Origin: Kutzneria buriramensis
Lineage (GTDB): Bacteria; Actinomycetota; Actinomycetes; Mycobacteriales; Pseudonocardiaceae
Assembly: GCF_003387475.1 (NCBI RefSeq)
Contig: NZ_QUNO01000009.1
Span: 310,001-374,000, forward strand
DNA: 64,000 nucleotides
Reading direction: 5' to 3'
Both the position numbers and the translations under genes were made by a program. The notes beneath the pieces were generated by a model, which was not told where the DNA came from, ran no database searches, and saw nothing but the letters and a program-made list of their open reading frames with translations. Shown here one piece after another: positions 6,918 through 15,708 of this stretch. Numbering within the stretch: the first letter of the stretch is position 1; the number at the start of each line of letters is the position of its first letter.

Positions 6918-7679
6918 GTGGTCCGATACGGGTTCTCGACGCTCGGGCTGCCGGGCGCGTCCCTCGACGCCGTGCTCGCGCTGGCCGCGGAGGCCGGCTG
7001 CCAGGGGGTCGAGCTGCGGTGCGCCGAGGACGAGCCGGTCCGCCCCGACCTGGGTCTGACGGACCGCCGCGCGGTGGTGCGCAGATTCCAGCAGACCGGC
7101 ATCGAGCCGCTGGGGCTCGCCTCGTACGTGAGGATCGGGCAGCCCGGCGACGACGCGCCGGTGATCGACGACGTGGTCCGGCACATCGCGCTGGCCGCCG
7201 ACCTCGGCATCCCCGCGGTGCGAGTGTTCCCCGGCGGCGCGACCGCCGAAGCGGTGCGGCGTCTGAGCGCGATCGCCCCTACGGCCGCCGCGAACGGTGT
7301 GCGGATCCTGGTCGAGACCCACGACTCGCACCGGAACGCGCAAGCCGTCGCCGAGCTGCTCGATCTGGTCGACTCCCCCGCCGTCGGCGCCATCTGGGAC
7401 GTCCTGCACACGCACCTCGGCGGCGACGCCCCGGCCGACGCACTGAACCTGCTGTGGCCGCGTCTGGGCTACGTGCAAGTGAAGGACGCCGTCGACGACC
7501 TCACCCCGGTCCGTCTCGGCGCCGGCACGCTGCCGCTCGAAACCACGGTCGACGCGCTGCTCGACGCCGGCTACGACGGCTGGCTGGTCTGGGAGTACGA
7601 GGCGCGCTGGTACCCCGACGCGACGCCGCTGCCGGCCGTGCTGGCGGAAGGCATCGGCTGGCTCGACCGTTCCTCGTAG
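6918..7679 (+). CDS. sugar phosphate isomerase/epimerase-like TIM-barrel protein
   Basis: 253 residues with the xylose-isomerase-like/AP-endonuclease-2 barrel pattern: FSTLGLPGASLDAVLALAAEAGCQGVELR, then RILVETHDSH, GAIWDVLHTH, YVQVKDAV and a C-terminal WLVWEYEARW. The conserved Glu, Asp, His and Glu residues of these strands normally bind a divalent metal. Members interconvert sugars, inosose or related polyols; the exact substrate is unknown. It is transcribed away from a LacI-type gene, which suggests sugar-responsive control. The GTG at 6918 gives the expected short N-terminus before the first strand. Confidence 0.8.
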   Translation: MVRYGFSTLGLPGASLDAVLALAAEAGCQGVELRCAEDEPVRPDLGLTDRRAVVRRFQQTGIEPLGLASYVRIGQPGDDAPVIDDVVRHIALAADLGIPAVRVFPGGATAEAVRRLSAIAPTAAANGVRILVETHDSHRNAQAVAELLDLVDSPAVGAIWDVLHTHLGGDAPADALNLLWPRLGYVQVKDAVDDLTPVRLGAGTLPLETTVDALLDAGYDGWLVWEYEARWYPDATPLPAVLAEGIGWLDRSS

Positions 7680-7770
7680 TGGGACGCGGCGTGACCTTCC
7701 GGCCGGTTTCGACACCGGTTCCGGGCAGCTCCACCCGTCCTGAACAGGAAGAACGCACCCGGTGTGACCC

Positions 7771-7800
7771 TTGACACTAAATAGGAAACTTTCCTAACTT
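7771..7800 (+). promoter_or_regulatory. promoter with a symmetric operator before the acid phosphatase gene
   Basis: TTGACA (7771-7776), an 18-bp spacer and TAACTT (7795-7800) precede the ATG at 7807 by six bases, so the transcript is probably leaderless. A perfect dyad TAGGAAA-C-TTTCCTA (7782-7796) fills the spacer and touches the -10. A protein bound there would compete with RNA polymerase. No regulator gene lies next to it. Confidence 0.55.
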
Positions 7801-7806
7801 ATTGAC

Positions 7807-9351
7807 ATGCCAGAGACACCTGGAGTTCACCTCACGTTGGCCGAGCAACATGAGCTGTACACGGCTCGCTACTCGCGCCGGTCGCTGTTCCGCGCGGGCG
7901 CCGTCGGCGGCGCGGCACTGGCCGTGGGCGGGGTGTTACCCGCGACCGGTTCCGCCGCAACGGAAAAGGTCGCCGGCGCGGCGGTGCGGCCGTTCGGGCG
8001 GCACATCGCGTTCGGCGTGGATCCGTCGCAGCAGGTCGTGGTGTCCTGGCAGGTGCCGGCGGCGGTCACCGCGCCGTTCGTCCGCATCGGACTGAGCCCG
8101 ACCGATCTGGGCCAGCCCATCACCCCCGAGGTGCGCACGCTGACCAGCCAGCTGTCCTGGCAGAAGCCGCTGGAGGACGAGCCGCTGGTCAAGCCGAAGA
8201 CCGTGACGCAGTACTACCTGCACGCCCGGCTGGATCAGCTGGTGCCGGACACGACCTACTTCTACGTGGTGGGGCACCAGGGTTTCGACCCCGCCGGCAC
8301 GCTGGAGGGCGTGGCCACGTTCCACACCGCGCCGGCGGTGGGCCGGCCCGCGGCCTTCGGCTTCACCGCGTTCGGCGACCAGGGCGTCGGCTACAACGCG
8401 ACGGCGACCACCGGCCTGATCTCCAGCCTGGCGCCGGCCTTCCACCTGCACATGGGCGACCTCAGCTACGCCAACCGCGACGGCGGCGGCGACACCACCG
8501 ACGCGTACGACGCCCGGGTGTGGGACCAGTTCTTCGCGCAGAACGAGTCGGCGTCCGCCCAGATCCCGTGGATGATGGCGATCGGCAACCACGAGATGGA
8601 GCCGTGGTACGCGGCCGACGGCTACGGCGGCGTGCGGGCCCGGTTCACCATGCCGGACAACGCCTGGGGCGGATCCACCGGCATCTACTCGTGGCGGTAC
8701 CAGAACGTCGGCCTGGTCAGCCTGGACGGCAACGACATCTGCTACAACACCGCGACGAACCTCAACTACACCAAGGGAAAGCAGCTCGCCTGGCTGAAGG
8801 CGACGCTCGCCGCGATGCGGGCCGACAAGACCGTCGACTTCATCGTCGTCTACTTCCACCAGTGCGCGTACTCCACCTGCCACTCCAACGGCGCGGAGCT
8901 CGGCGCGCAGCAGCAGTGGACACCGCTGTTCGACACGTACAAGGTGGATCTGGTCCTCAATGGACACAACCACATCTACGAGCGCACGGACCCGATCCGG
9001 GCCGGCAAGGCGACGAGGAAGCTGGCCTCGGGCGACACGGTGACGCCGGCGAAGGACGGCACCACGTACGTGGTCGCGGGCGGCGGCGGTGGCGGCGTGT
9101 ACACGTTCCCGGCTTCCGACACCTACATGGGGCACGAGACGAGCAACGACAAGCCGGTGCCGATGCAGATCTCCGACGAGAGCGGCAAGGACCACATCGT
9201 CAACGTCACCTGGTCGCGGGTGCGGTACACGGGCTACTGCCTGGTGTCGGTGAACGTGGCCGCCGCGACGGGCACCACGCCGGCGAAGATGACCGTGCGG
9301 GCGCTGACCGAGGACGGCACGGCCGTGGACCAGTTCACGGTGTCCAAGTAG
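7807..9351 (+). CDS. Tat-exported purple acid phosphatase-like metallophosphoesterase
   Basis: 514 residues. Residues 20-50 form a twin-arginine signal (SRRSLFRAG, then a hydrophobic stretch and an Ala-rich cleavage region), so the folded enzyme is exported. A fibronectin-III-like N-terminal domain (FGVDPSQQVVVSW...TTYFYVVG) precedes a metallophosphoesterase domain with the metal-binding blocks GDQGVGYN, MGDLSYAN, GNHEME, a His in the YFHQ segment, and NGHNHIYER. This layout is that of plant-like purple acid phosphatases that release phosphate from esters outside the cell. The dyad promoter just upstream suggests regulated expression, perhaps linked to nutrient supply. A strong terminator follows. 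Confidence 0.9.
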   Translation: MPETPGVHLTLAEQHELYTARYSRRSLFRAGAVGGAALAVGGVLPATGSAATEKVAGAAVRPFGRHIAFGVDPSQQVVVSWQVPAAVTAPFVRIGLSPTDLGQPITPEVRTLTSQLSWQKPLEDEPLVKPKTVTQYYLHARLDQLVPDTTYFYVVGHQGFDPAGTLEGVATFHTAPAVGRPAAFGFTAFGDQGVGYNATATTGLISSLAPAFHLHMGDLSYANRDGGGDTTDAYDARVWDQFFAQNESASAQIPWMMAIGNHEMEPWYAADGYGGVRARFTMPDNAWGGSTGIYSWRYQNVGLVSLDGNDICYNTATNLNYTKGKQLAWLKATLAAMRADKTVDFIVVYFHQCAYSTCHSNGAELGAQQQWTPLFDTYKVDLVLNGHNHIYERTDPIRAGKATRKLASGDTVTPAKDGTTYVVAGGGGGGVYTFPASDTYMGHETSNDKPVPMQISDESGKDHIVNVTWSRVRYTGYCLVSVNVAAATGTTPAKMTVRALTEDGTAVDQFTVSK

Positions 9352-9354
9352 GAC

Positions 9355-9390
9355 GAGGGCCCCGGACGACGACCGTCGTCCGGGGCCCTC
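9355..9390. terminator. bidirectional terminator hairpin between converging genes
   Basis: A perfect 16-bp stem, GAGGGCCCCGGACGAC with its exact complement, closes on the 4-base loop GACC. It lies three bases after the phosphatase stop and 13 bases beyond the stop of the converging PIG-L gene. No clear T-run follows on either strand, but stem strength and position support a shared terminator. Confidence 0.8.
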
Positions 9391-9403
9391 TCAGCGCGAT
9401 GGA

Positions 9404-11320
9404 TCAGCCCGCCGGCTGCCAGGCGGCGAACGCGTTGTTCGTCCCCTGCTGCGAGTAGTACAGCTTGCCGTCGTAGTTGACGGCCATCAGCTGGGTACGG
9501 CCGTTGGGGCCGGTGATGCCCGCCGCGTCGTCGACGGCGACGCCGCTGATGTCGGTCCAGCCGCCGAAGGCGTTGTTCGGGGCCGTCTGCTCCGAGAAGC
9601 TGATGCCGCCGTTGGCGTTGTGCTCGGCCGCCAGCACCCGACCCGACGTGTCCGTCACGACGGTGATGTTGCCGATGCCGCCCTGGCCGCCGAAGGCGCC
9701 CGGACCGGCCCAGCTGCCGCCGACGCTGACCTGGTACGTCGTCGTCACGTTGGCGGTGCCGGCCTGGCGCGTGAGCAGCTCGAACCGGCCGTCCTGGTCC
9801 TTCGCCACGGTCAGCCCGCTGGCCGCCGCGGCCTGCGGGAAGGTGGTGTCGGTGTTGAAGCCGCCGTTGGCGGTGGGCTGGTACCAGTGCAGGATGCCGG
9901 TCACCGTCGGCGCGAACAGCTCGATGCGGCCGTCGTTGGTCATCAGCGCCGACGGCTGGCCCTGCGCGTTGGTGCCGCCCATGTCGCCCCAGCTGCCGAC
10001 GAACCCGCCGTTGATCGCCACCTGCCACTTGGAGCAGATGCCGCCGTTGCCGTTGCGGACGAAGATCTGGAGGCGGCCGTCGCCGTTGGTGGTCACCGCC
10101 GGCGTGCTGACCCGCTGGGCGGCGTCCGATCCGGTGTTGGGGTTGCCCACGTCGGCCCAGGACCAGCTGCTGCCGCTCTGATAGAGCGAGATGATGTTGT
10201 AGCTGTCCAGGCGCTGGCCGAACACCTCCATGCGGCCGTCCTGGTCGTGGGCGACGAACACGCCGTTGGCCAGCGGGGCGCCGGGGTTGCCGTGGTTGAT
10301 CGGCGCCGCCCAGGTGCCGTCCGGATGCTCGACCCACTCGTACAGGCTGCCGCCCTGGACCACGAACGCGTGGATGTTGTTGGCGCCGTCGGTGGTGACC
10401 CAGTTGGTGCCGCGCGGGTCGCGCTCGTACTCGCGCTGCTCCCACTTCGCGTACGTGTCGTTGAAGGCGGCGCCGTACTGCACGAAGACGTCGTTGGGCA
10501 TGTACTGGTTCTCGAAGATGTTCTTCTTGGCCGCCTGCTGCGCCGCGTTCATGTTGATCGCCAGGTCGGCGATGTTGTAGTCGTGGTAGTCCTCCAGCAT
10601 CACCCGCGGCTTGGTGGCGCTGTAGGCGGCCTCCGCCGCCCCCGCGAACAGCGAGGCGGGCGTGTGGTCCTCGTGGTCGGGCCGCAGCTGGAGGTCGGGC
10701 GCCGGGTCCTGGGCCCGCACGACCGTCGCCGAGTACGCCGTCATCACGGCGTTCAGCACGTCGATGAGCTGGCCGCGGGTGTAGTTCTGCACCGGGGCCG
10801 CGCTCACCGCGAGCGTGTTGGTGTTGGGGATGGTGCTGGCCCAGAGCTTGGCCAGGGTCCCGCCGCTGTTGTACCGCGTGTCGGCGTTCTCCGGCAGGTT
10901 CAGGAAGATCACCCGGACGTTGGGCCGCGACGTCAGGGAGTACTGCTGGACCTGGTGGTTGGCGAACGTCTGGGTGGTCAGGGTCCAGCAGCCGCTCGCG
11001 CCCGCCGCGCCGACGGCGCAGCCCGTCACGCCGGCCATGGTCGCGTACGCGCTGAGCACGCCGACCTGCCGGGAGGTCGCGTACAGCTCCGGGCTCTGCG
11101 TGGCGCCCGGCGCGTTCTCCCCGGCCGTGATGTAGACGGTCGTGGTGTCGATGTTGCGGGTGATCTGGGTGATCAGGTCCGGGCTCAGGAAGAGCGTGTC
11201 GTCGTCCTCGTGGGCGACGACGTCCACCACGGCCTGCGCCGGTGGCGTGTCGGCTCTGGCCACCGGCCCGATCATTCCCAGCGACACCACCACTGTCAGC
11301 GTCGTCGCCAAACGTTGCAC
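9404..11320 (-). CDS. secreted PIG-L family deacetylase with propeller/lectin-like C-terminus
   Basis: 638 residues from the GTG at 11320, chosen because AAGGGGGG stands 10 bases upstream and the product opens with a good signal peptide (VQRLATTLTVVVSLGMIG ending ARA). The catalytic domain (about residues 25-270) shows the PIG-L metal motif in a variant form, AHEDDD instead of AHPDDE, plus RPDHEDHTPA. PIG-L enzymes are zinc amide hydrolases acting on N-acetyl sugars. Residues 290-638 hold repeated blades with D-G-R motifs (QDGRMEVF, NDGRIELF, QDGRFELL) like the PLL-type beta-propeller lectin fold. The enzyme probably acts on extracellular glycans. An open frame continues upstream through the antisense of kup but is not coding. 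Confidence 0.85.
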   Translation of the reverse strand: MQRLATTLTVVVSLGMIGPVARADTPPAQAVVDVVAHEDDDTLFLSPDLITQITRNIDTTTVYITAGENAPGATQSPELYATSRQVGVLSAYATMAGVTGCAVGAAGASGCWTLTTQTFANHQVQQYSLTSRPNVRVIFLNLPENADTRYNSGGTLAKLWASTIPNTNTLAVSAAPVQNYTRGQLIDVLNAVMTAYSATVVRAQDPAPDLQLRPDHEDHTPASLFAGAAEAAYSATKPRVMLEDYHDYNIADLAINMNAAQQAAKKNIFENQYMPNDVFVQYGAAFNDTYAKWEQREYERDPRGTNWVTTDGANNIHAFVVQGGSLYEWVEHPDGTWAAPINHGNPGAPLANGVFVAHDQDGRMEVFGQRLDSYNIISLYQSGSSWSWADVGNPNTGSDAAQRVSTPAVTTNGDGRLQIFVRNGNGGICSKWQVAINGGFVGSWGDMGGTNAQGQPSALMTNDGRIELFAPTVTGILHWYQPTANGGFNTDTTFPQAAAASGLTVAKDQDGRFELLTRQAGTANVTTTYQVSVGGSWAGPGAFGGQGGIGNITVVTDTSGRVLAAEHNANGGISFSEQTAPNNAFGGWTDISGVAVDDAAGITGPNGRTQLMAVNYDGKLYYSQQGTNNAFAAWQPAG

Positions 11321-11433
11321 TCTCGTCTTGCCCCCCTTGGCCGCCGCGGCCGGGGCCGCGGAACCTGTCTCACTCAATTGTGCGGCAGACCGGACTCCGC
11401 CTCGACCAGATATCCCCGAAAACGGCTGTGTCG

Positions 11434-13338
11434 TTACAGCTCGACCCGGGTGCCCATGACCACGGTCCGCTCCACCGGCAACCGGAAGTACACGGCCGGA
11501 TTCGCCGCGTTGTGGGCCAGCCCGATGAACAGCAGCTTCTGCCACTTCGGCAGCCCGTCGCCGGATCCGAGTTCGATGTTCACCCGGGAGAGGTAGTAGA
11601 AGGCGCGGTCCGCGTCGACCTCCAGCTCGGAGGTCAGCATGAAGGCGTCGCGCAGCGCCGCCGGGATGTTCTGGTCGTCCTGGAAGCCGAAGCGAACGGT
11701 CAGGTGCACGATGCCGTCGTCGGTGTGGTCGAGGGAGTCCACGGTCAGCCGCTCGTTTCGGGACACGTGCGGCACGTTCTCCGGCACCACCGTCACGATC
11801 ACGACGTGCTCGTGCACCACCCCGTTGAACTCGAAGTTCGCCCGCAGCGCCAACGGAACCGTCTGCTTGGACGGGTGCGGGAACACGGCGACGCCCGGCA
11901 CCCGGACCGTCCCGCTGTCCCGCAGCTCGTCCACGAACTCCGCCATGGAGCCCTCGATCTCGTCGCGGCGCCGGGTCACCACCCGCCGGCCGCGCTGCCA
12001 CGTGAGCATCACCGTCACGACCAGCGCCCCGAGCAGCAGCGGCAGCCAGCCGCCGTGCACGACCTTGGTCAGGTTGCCGGCGAGGAAGACCAGCTCCAGC
12101 CCGCCGAACACCACCCCGACCAGGGCGACCTGCCACCACTTCCAGTGCCACGCGGCGGAGGCCAGCACCAGGAACAGCGCCGTCGTCAGCAGCAGGGTGC
12201 CGGTGACCGCCAGCCCGTAGGCCGTGGCCAGCGACTGGGAGGACCCGAACGTCACGGTCAGGATCAGCACGCCGGCCAGCAGCAGCCAGTTGATGGCCGG
12301 CACGTAGATCTGGCCGCTCTCCTCGCGCGAGGTGTGCCTGACGGTCAGGTGCGGCAGGAACCCGAGCTGCACCGCCTGCCGCGACATGGAGAACGCCCCG
12401 GAGATCACCGACTGTGAGGCGATCACCGTCGCCGCGGTGGCGAGCACGATCAGCGGGATCTGCGCCCAGCCCGGCGCCATGATGAAGAACGGGTTCGCGA
12501 CGGAGTCCGGGCGGCTGAGGATCAGCGCCCCCTGCCCGAGGTAGTTCAGGGTCAGCGCCGGGAACACCACGAAGAACCAGGCCCGGCTGATCGCCGGCCG
12601 TCCGAAGTGGCCCATGTCGGCGTACAGCGCCTCGGCGCCGGTGATGGCCAGCACCACCGCGCCCATCGCGACGAACGCCAGCAGCGGCCGGTCCACGAAG
12701 AACGCCGCCGCCGAGGTCGGCGACAGCGCCAGCAGGATGCCCGGCTTGGCCACGATCCACGGCAGCCCGAGCAGGGCGATCACCGCGAACCAGAGCAGCA
12801 TGACCGGCCCGAACAGCCGCCCGACCCGGTGCGTGCCGAAGCGCTGCACGAGGAACAGCACCACCAGGATGGTGACGCCGATCGGCAGCACGGCCTCCTT
12901 GATCTCCGGCGACACCACCTCGATGCCCTCGACCGCGGACAGCACCGAGATCGCCGGCGTGATCACGCTGTCGCCGAAGAACAGGGACGCGCCGATCACC
13001 CCGAACAGCACGGCCGTGGCCACCATCTTGGCCCGCCCAGTGACGCGGCGGCGGATCAGCGCGGCCAGCGCCATGATGCCGCCCTCGCCGTCGTTGTCGG
13101 CGCGCATCACGAAGCCGACGTACTTCACCGAGACGATGATGAGCACCGCCCAGAACACCAGCGAGATGACGCCGTACACGTCGGACGCCACCGGGCGGAT
13201 CGCGCCGCCGTCGATGGCGAACACCGTCTGCAACGAGTACAGCGGGCTGGTGCCGATGTCGCCGAAGACGACGCCGAGCGCGGTCACCGCCAGGGCCGCC
13301 ATGCCGGTACGGTGCTGTGCCACTTTCTCCACGGGCAC
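11434..13338 (-). CDS. kup: Kup-family low-affinity potassium uptake protein
   Basis: 634 residues, the usual Kup size, with about 12 membrane helices in residues 12-440 and a cytoplasmic C-terminal domain. Typical blocks are ALGVVFGDIGTSPLYSLQT, DNDGEGGIMALAAL, FFGDSVITPAISVLSAVEG and GAEALYADMGHFG. It would carry K+ inward with H+. The N-terminus is uncertain: GTG codons at 13338, 13332 and 13323 are all in frame, and a GGAGAAA sits close to the last. The first is given here. The gene runs leftward and its upstream region is shared with a divergent SnoaL-like gene. Confidence 0.9.
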   Translation of the reverse strand: MPVEKVAQHRTGMAALAVTALGVVFGDIGTSPLYSLQTVFAIDGGAIRPVASDVYGVISLVFWAVLIIVSVKYVGFVMRADNDGEGGIMALAALIRRRVTGRAKMVATAVLFGVIGASLFFGDSVITPAISVLSAVEGIEVVSPEIKEAVLPIGVTILVVLFLVQRFGTHRVGRLFGPVMLLWFAVIALLGLPWIVAKPGILLALSPTSAAAFFVDRPLLAFVAMGAVVLAITGAEALYADMGHFGRPAISRAWFFVVFPALTLNYLGQGALILSRPDSVANPFFIMAPGWAQIPLIVLATAATVIASQSVISGAFSMSRQAVQLGFLPHLTVRHTSREESGQIYVPAINWLLLAGVLILTVTFGSSQSLATAYGLAVTGTLLLTTALFLVLASAAWHWKWWQVALVGVVFGGLELVFLAGNLTKVVHGGWLPLLLGALVVTVMLTWQRGRRVVTRRRDEIEGSMAEFVDELRDSGTVRVPGVAVFPHPSKQTVPLALRANFEFNGVVHEHVVIVTVVPENVPHVSRNERLTVDSLDHTDDGIVHLTVRFGFQDDQNIPAALRDAFMLTSELEVDADRAFYYLSRVNIELGSGDGLPKWQKLLFIGLAHNAANPAVYFRLPVERTVVMGTRVEL

Positions 13339-13419
13339 AGTCTGCCCGGACGAAGTGGATCAGGCTCGCCGACGAGCCGTACGACACACCCCGGAGCGGG
13401 ACCACAGGAGGGCACCACC

Positions 13420-13806
13420 GTGCGGGAGATCTTCGGACGGTATCTGCGGGCCGGCGCCATGTCGCACGACGCCGACGCGCTGGCCGAGCTGTTCACCGAG
13501 GACGGCGTGTACGAGGCGCCGCTGGTGCCGCCGGGCCACGCCTTCCCGAACCGGCTCGAAGGCCGGGAGGCGATTCGCGCCGCCATGGCCGCGTACTACG
13601 CGCGGGCGACCGGCCCGGACGGCGCCGTCGACGCCGAGAAGACGCGGCTCGTGCTGCACGACACCGCCGACCCGGACGTGTTCATGGCCGAGATCGACAC
13701 CGTGTTCGACACCGGGGTCACCGTCTCGCTGGTCCAGATCTTCCGGCTCCGCGACGGCCGGATCGCCCTGTTGCGTGACTACTTCGCACCGGACGTGGTG
13801 GGCTGA
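13420..13806 (+). CDS. SnoaL/NTF2-like fold protein
   Basis: 128 residues from the GTG at 13420, placed eight bases after AGGAGG. The pattern of an N-terminal helix (FGRYLRAGAMSHDADALAELF), then TEDGVYEAP, FPNRLEGREAIRAAM and a beta-rich C-terminus ending IALLRDYFAP is that of the NTF2-like/SnoaL superfamily. Such small proteins are ligand-binding or isomerase/cyclase-like enzymes. No catalytic dyad can be assigned with confidence. It is followed closely by a methyltransferase gene in the same direction and may be co-transcribed with it. Confidence 0.75.
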   Translation: MREIFGRYLRAGAMSHDADALAELFTEDGVYEAPLVPPGHAFPNRLEGREAIRAAMAAYYARATGPDGAVDAEKTRLVLHDTADPDVFMAEIDTVFDTGVTVSLVQIFRLRDGRIALLRDYFAPDVVG

Positions 13807-13840
13807 TGCGCCGCCGCGGGTTTCGTGGTGCCCTGGGGGG

Positions 13841-14410
13841 ATGAACGGTCTCCTGGACGCCGCGTTCGGCCACCCTCGCGGCGTGCTCGGTCGGCTGGGT
13901 GGCGCGATCATGGCCCGCGCGAACCGCCAGCAGGAGCGGGACGCGATCGAGCTGGCGGCGCTGACCAGGGGCGAGCAGGTGCTGGTCGTCGGCCACGGGC
14001 CGGGCATCGGCGTGGAGCTGGCGGCCGAGGCGGTGTCGCCGGGCGGTCACGTGGTCGGCGTCGACCCGTCGGACGCGATGCGGGCGATGGCCACGGCCCG
14101 GTGCCGACGGTTCAACGTCGAGCTGCGGGCCGGCGGCGCGGAGCGCACGGGGTGCCCCGAGGGCAGCGTCGACGTGGCGATCTCCGTCAACAACGTCATG
14201 CTCTGGGACCGCGGAGCCGGCTTCGCGGAGCTGCGCCGGGTGCTCAAGCCCGGTGGACGGCTGGTGATCACCGTCCACCGGCACGTCCTCGACGTCGAGC
14301 CGGACCGGCTCCGCGAGGAGGCGGAGCAGGCCGGCTTCAGCACCGTCCGGCTGACGACGAGGGAACGCCGTCACAACAGCCCGGCGGTGGAGCTAGTCGC
14401 CCGTCGCTGA
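13841..14410 (+). CDS. class I SAM-dependent methyltransferase
   Basis: 189 residues with a run of G directly upstream of the ATG. The SAM-binding motif I is VLVVGHGPGIGVEL (the usual Gly-rich loop), the acidic end of strand 2 is GGHVVGVDPSD, and motif IV lies at SVDVAISVNNVMLW. RRVLKPGGRLVIT is the typical post-I element of UbiE/COQ5-like enzymes. The protein is short, lacking a clear substrate cap, so the substrate is unknown. Its 3' end overlaps the converging TetR gene by 18 bp. Confidence 0.85.
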   Translation: MNGLLDAAFGHPRGVLGRLGGAIMARANRQQERDAIELAALTRGEQVLVVGHGPGIGVELAAEAVSPGGHVVGVDPSDAMRAMATARCRRFNVELRAGGAERTGCPEGSVDVAISVNNVMLWDRGAGFAELRRVLKPGGRLVITVHRHVLDVEPDRLREEAEQAGFSTVRLTTRERRHNSPAVELVARR

Positions 14411-14995
14411 GCCCAGGTACTGCTGCGTCGCCCGCGCCAGGCGGGCCTCGATGCCCGCGGCGTCGGGCGCGGTGGCGCGCCGAAACCGTTGCGAGGCAAC
14501 GAGAGACAGCAGCCACCAGGCGCCGGCCTCGGGGTCGAGGTGCGGGCCGAGCTCGCCGGCGTCACGGCCGCGGGCGAGGATGCCGGTGAGGGTCGTCGCG
14601 AACCGCTGCGTGGCGTCCCGGGCGGCCGCCTCGACCTCGGGATCGTCGACGACGCTCGCGGCCTCGGCGAACAGCGAGCCGACGTTGCCGGCGTCGTGCA
14701 CGTGGGCCAGATGCCCCGGATCCAGGAACATCGCGAGCACCTTGGCCGCCGGCAGGTCGGCCAGCGCGTCGAGCTCGCCGCAGACCTGGTCGGCGGCGCG
14801 CCGCACCACGGCCGCGAACAGCGCCGACTTCGTGCCGAAGTTCTGGAACACCACCGGCTCGCTGACGCCCAGCCGGGCCGCCACGACGGCGGTCTTCCCC
14901 CGCAGGTAGCCGAACTCGACGAACACCTCGGTGGCCGCCGCGAGGATCGACTCGCGGCGCTGCTCGGCGCTCATGCGGGTGCGCTTGGTGGTCAC
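14393..14995 (-). CDS. TetR-family repressor of the adjacent methyltransferase operon
   Basis: 200 residues. The helix-turn-helix is clear: RRESILAAATEVFVEFGYLRGKT followed by VVAARLGVSEPVVFQNFGTKSALF. The C-terminal ligand domain is unremarkable. The start is GTG at 14995 or the ATG seven codons later. The divergent methyltransferase gene begins at 15078, and two excellent palindromes lie between, so this protein probably represses both itself and the methyltransferase/two-component operon. The signal is unknown. Confidence 0.85.
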   Translation of the reverse strand: MTTKRTRMSAEQRRESILAAATEVFVEFGYLRGKTAVVAARLGVSEPVVFQNFGTKSALFAAVVRRAADQVCGELDALADLPAAKVLAMFLDPGHLAHVHDAGNVGSLFAEAASVVDDPEVEAAARDATQRFATTLTGILARGRDAGELGPHLDPEAGAWWLLSLVASQRFRRATAPDAAGIEARLARATQQYLGSATGD

Positions 14996-15024
14996 CCGCC
15001 GATCGTAGCCACCTTGCCAGCCAA

Positions 15025-15066
15025 CTTAGTCGCGACTAAGCTTCTAACTTAGTCACCACTAAGTTA
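15025..15066. promoter_or_regulatory. twin TetR operators
   Basis: Site 1 (15025-15040) is the perfect palindrome CTTAGTCGCGACTAAG. Site 2 (15045-15066) is TAACTTAGT-CACC-ACTAAGTTA with perfect 9-bp arms. Both share CTTAGT(n4)ACTAAG, and their centres are 23 bp apart, about two helical turns. Site 2 ends at the Shine-Dalgarno of the methyltransferase gene, so binding could block both transcription directions. Confidence 0.75.
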
Positions 15067-15077
15067 AGGAGACGGTC

Positions 15078-15698
15078 ATGGTCCTCCAGCACCTCCTGCA
15101 CGGTCACCAGGCGCCCGGCGTGATCGGCCGGGCCCGCGGCTACGAAGCGCTGACCGCACTCGTGTTGAACCGCCGACGCCTCTACGGCCGGCTCGTCACG
15201 CTCGCCGACATCCGCCCGGGCGAGCGCGTGCTCGACATCGGCTGCGGCCCCGGCTACCTCACCGCCCTGGCGGCACGGAAAGGCGCACACACCGTCGGTG
15301 TCGACCCGGCGGAGTCGATGATCCAGCTGGCCCAACGGTTACGCGGCGCCGACGACTGCGAGTTCCGGGTCGGCCGGGCGGAAAGCCTCGACCTGCCGGA
15401 CGAATCGTTCGACGTGGTGGTGTCCAGCTTCGCCGTGCACCACATCCCCGAGCCGGTCCGCGCCGCCGCGTTCGCCGAGATGCACCGGGTGCTCAGGCCC
15501 GGCGGCCGGCTGCTGGTCGCGGACTTCCCGCCGCCGCGCGGCCGCGTCGCCCGGCACCTGATCGGCGCGATGACCGGCGAGGCGATGAGCGCCAACCCGG
15601 TCGAGCGGATCGCGCCGATGGTCGGCGAGGCAGGCTTCACTGCCGTCACGTCCGGCGAGCACCGGCCTTTCCTCCACCACGTCAGGGCGGTGAAGTAG
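15078..15698 (+). CDS. class I SAM-dependent methyltransferase
   Basis: 206 residues; AAGGAG stands seven bases before the ATG. Motif I is RVLDIGCGPGYLTALAA, followed by VGVDPAESMI, SFDVVVSSFAVHH and RVLRPGGRLLVADFPPP, all typical of UbiE-like methyltransferases. The N-terminal HLLHGHQAPGVIGRARGYEAL is shared by many actinobacterial small-molecule methyltransferases beside TetR genes. The gene is controlled by twin operators, and a histidine kinase begins 10 bp after it. The acceptor could be a xenobiotic or antibiotic-like compound, which is inference. Confidence 0.85.
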   Translation: MVLQHLLHGHQAPGVIGRARGYEALTALVLNRRRLYGRLVTLADIRPGERVLDIGCGPGYLTALAARKGAHTVGVDPAESMIQLAQRLRGADDCEFRVGRAESLDLPDESFDVVVSSFAVHHIPEPVRAAAFAEMHRVLRPGGRLLVADFPPPRGRVARHLIGAMTGEAMSANPVERIAPMVGEAGFTAVTSGEHRPFLHHVRAVK

Positions 15699-15708
15699 CC
15701 TTCCGCGC

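Noticed and set aside
9404-13405. Apparent 1333-codon fusion of a membrane-like region with the PIG-L deacetylase
   Set aside because: The upstream part is a frame shifted from the kup gene. A good ribosome-binding site and signal peptide place the PIG-L start at 11320.
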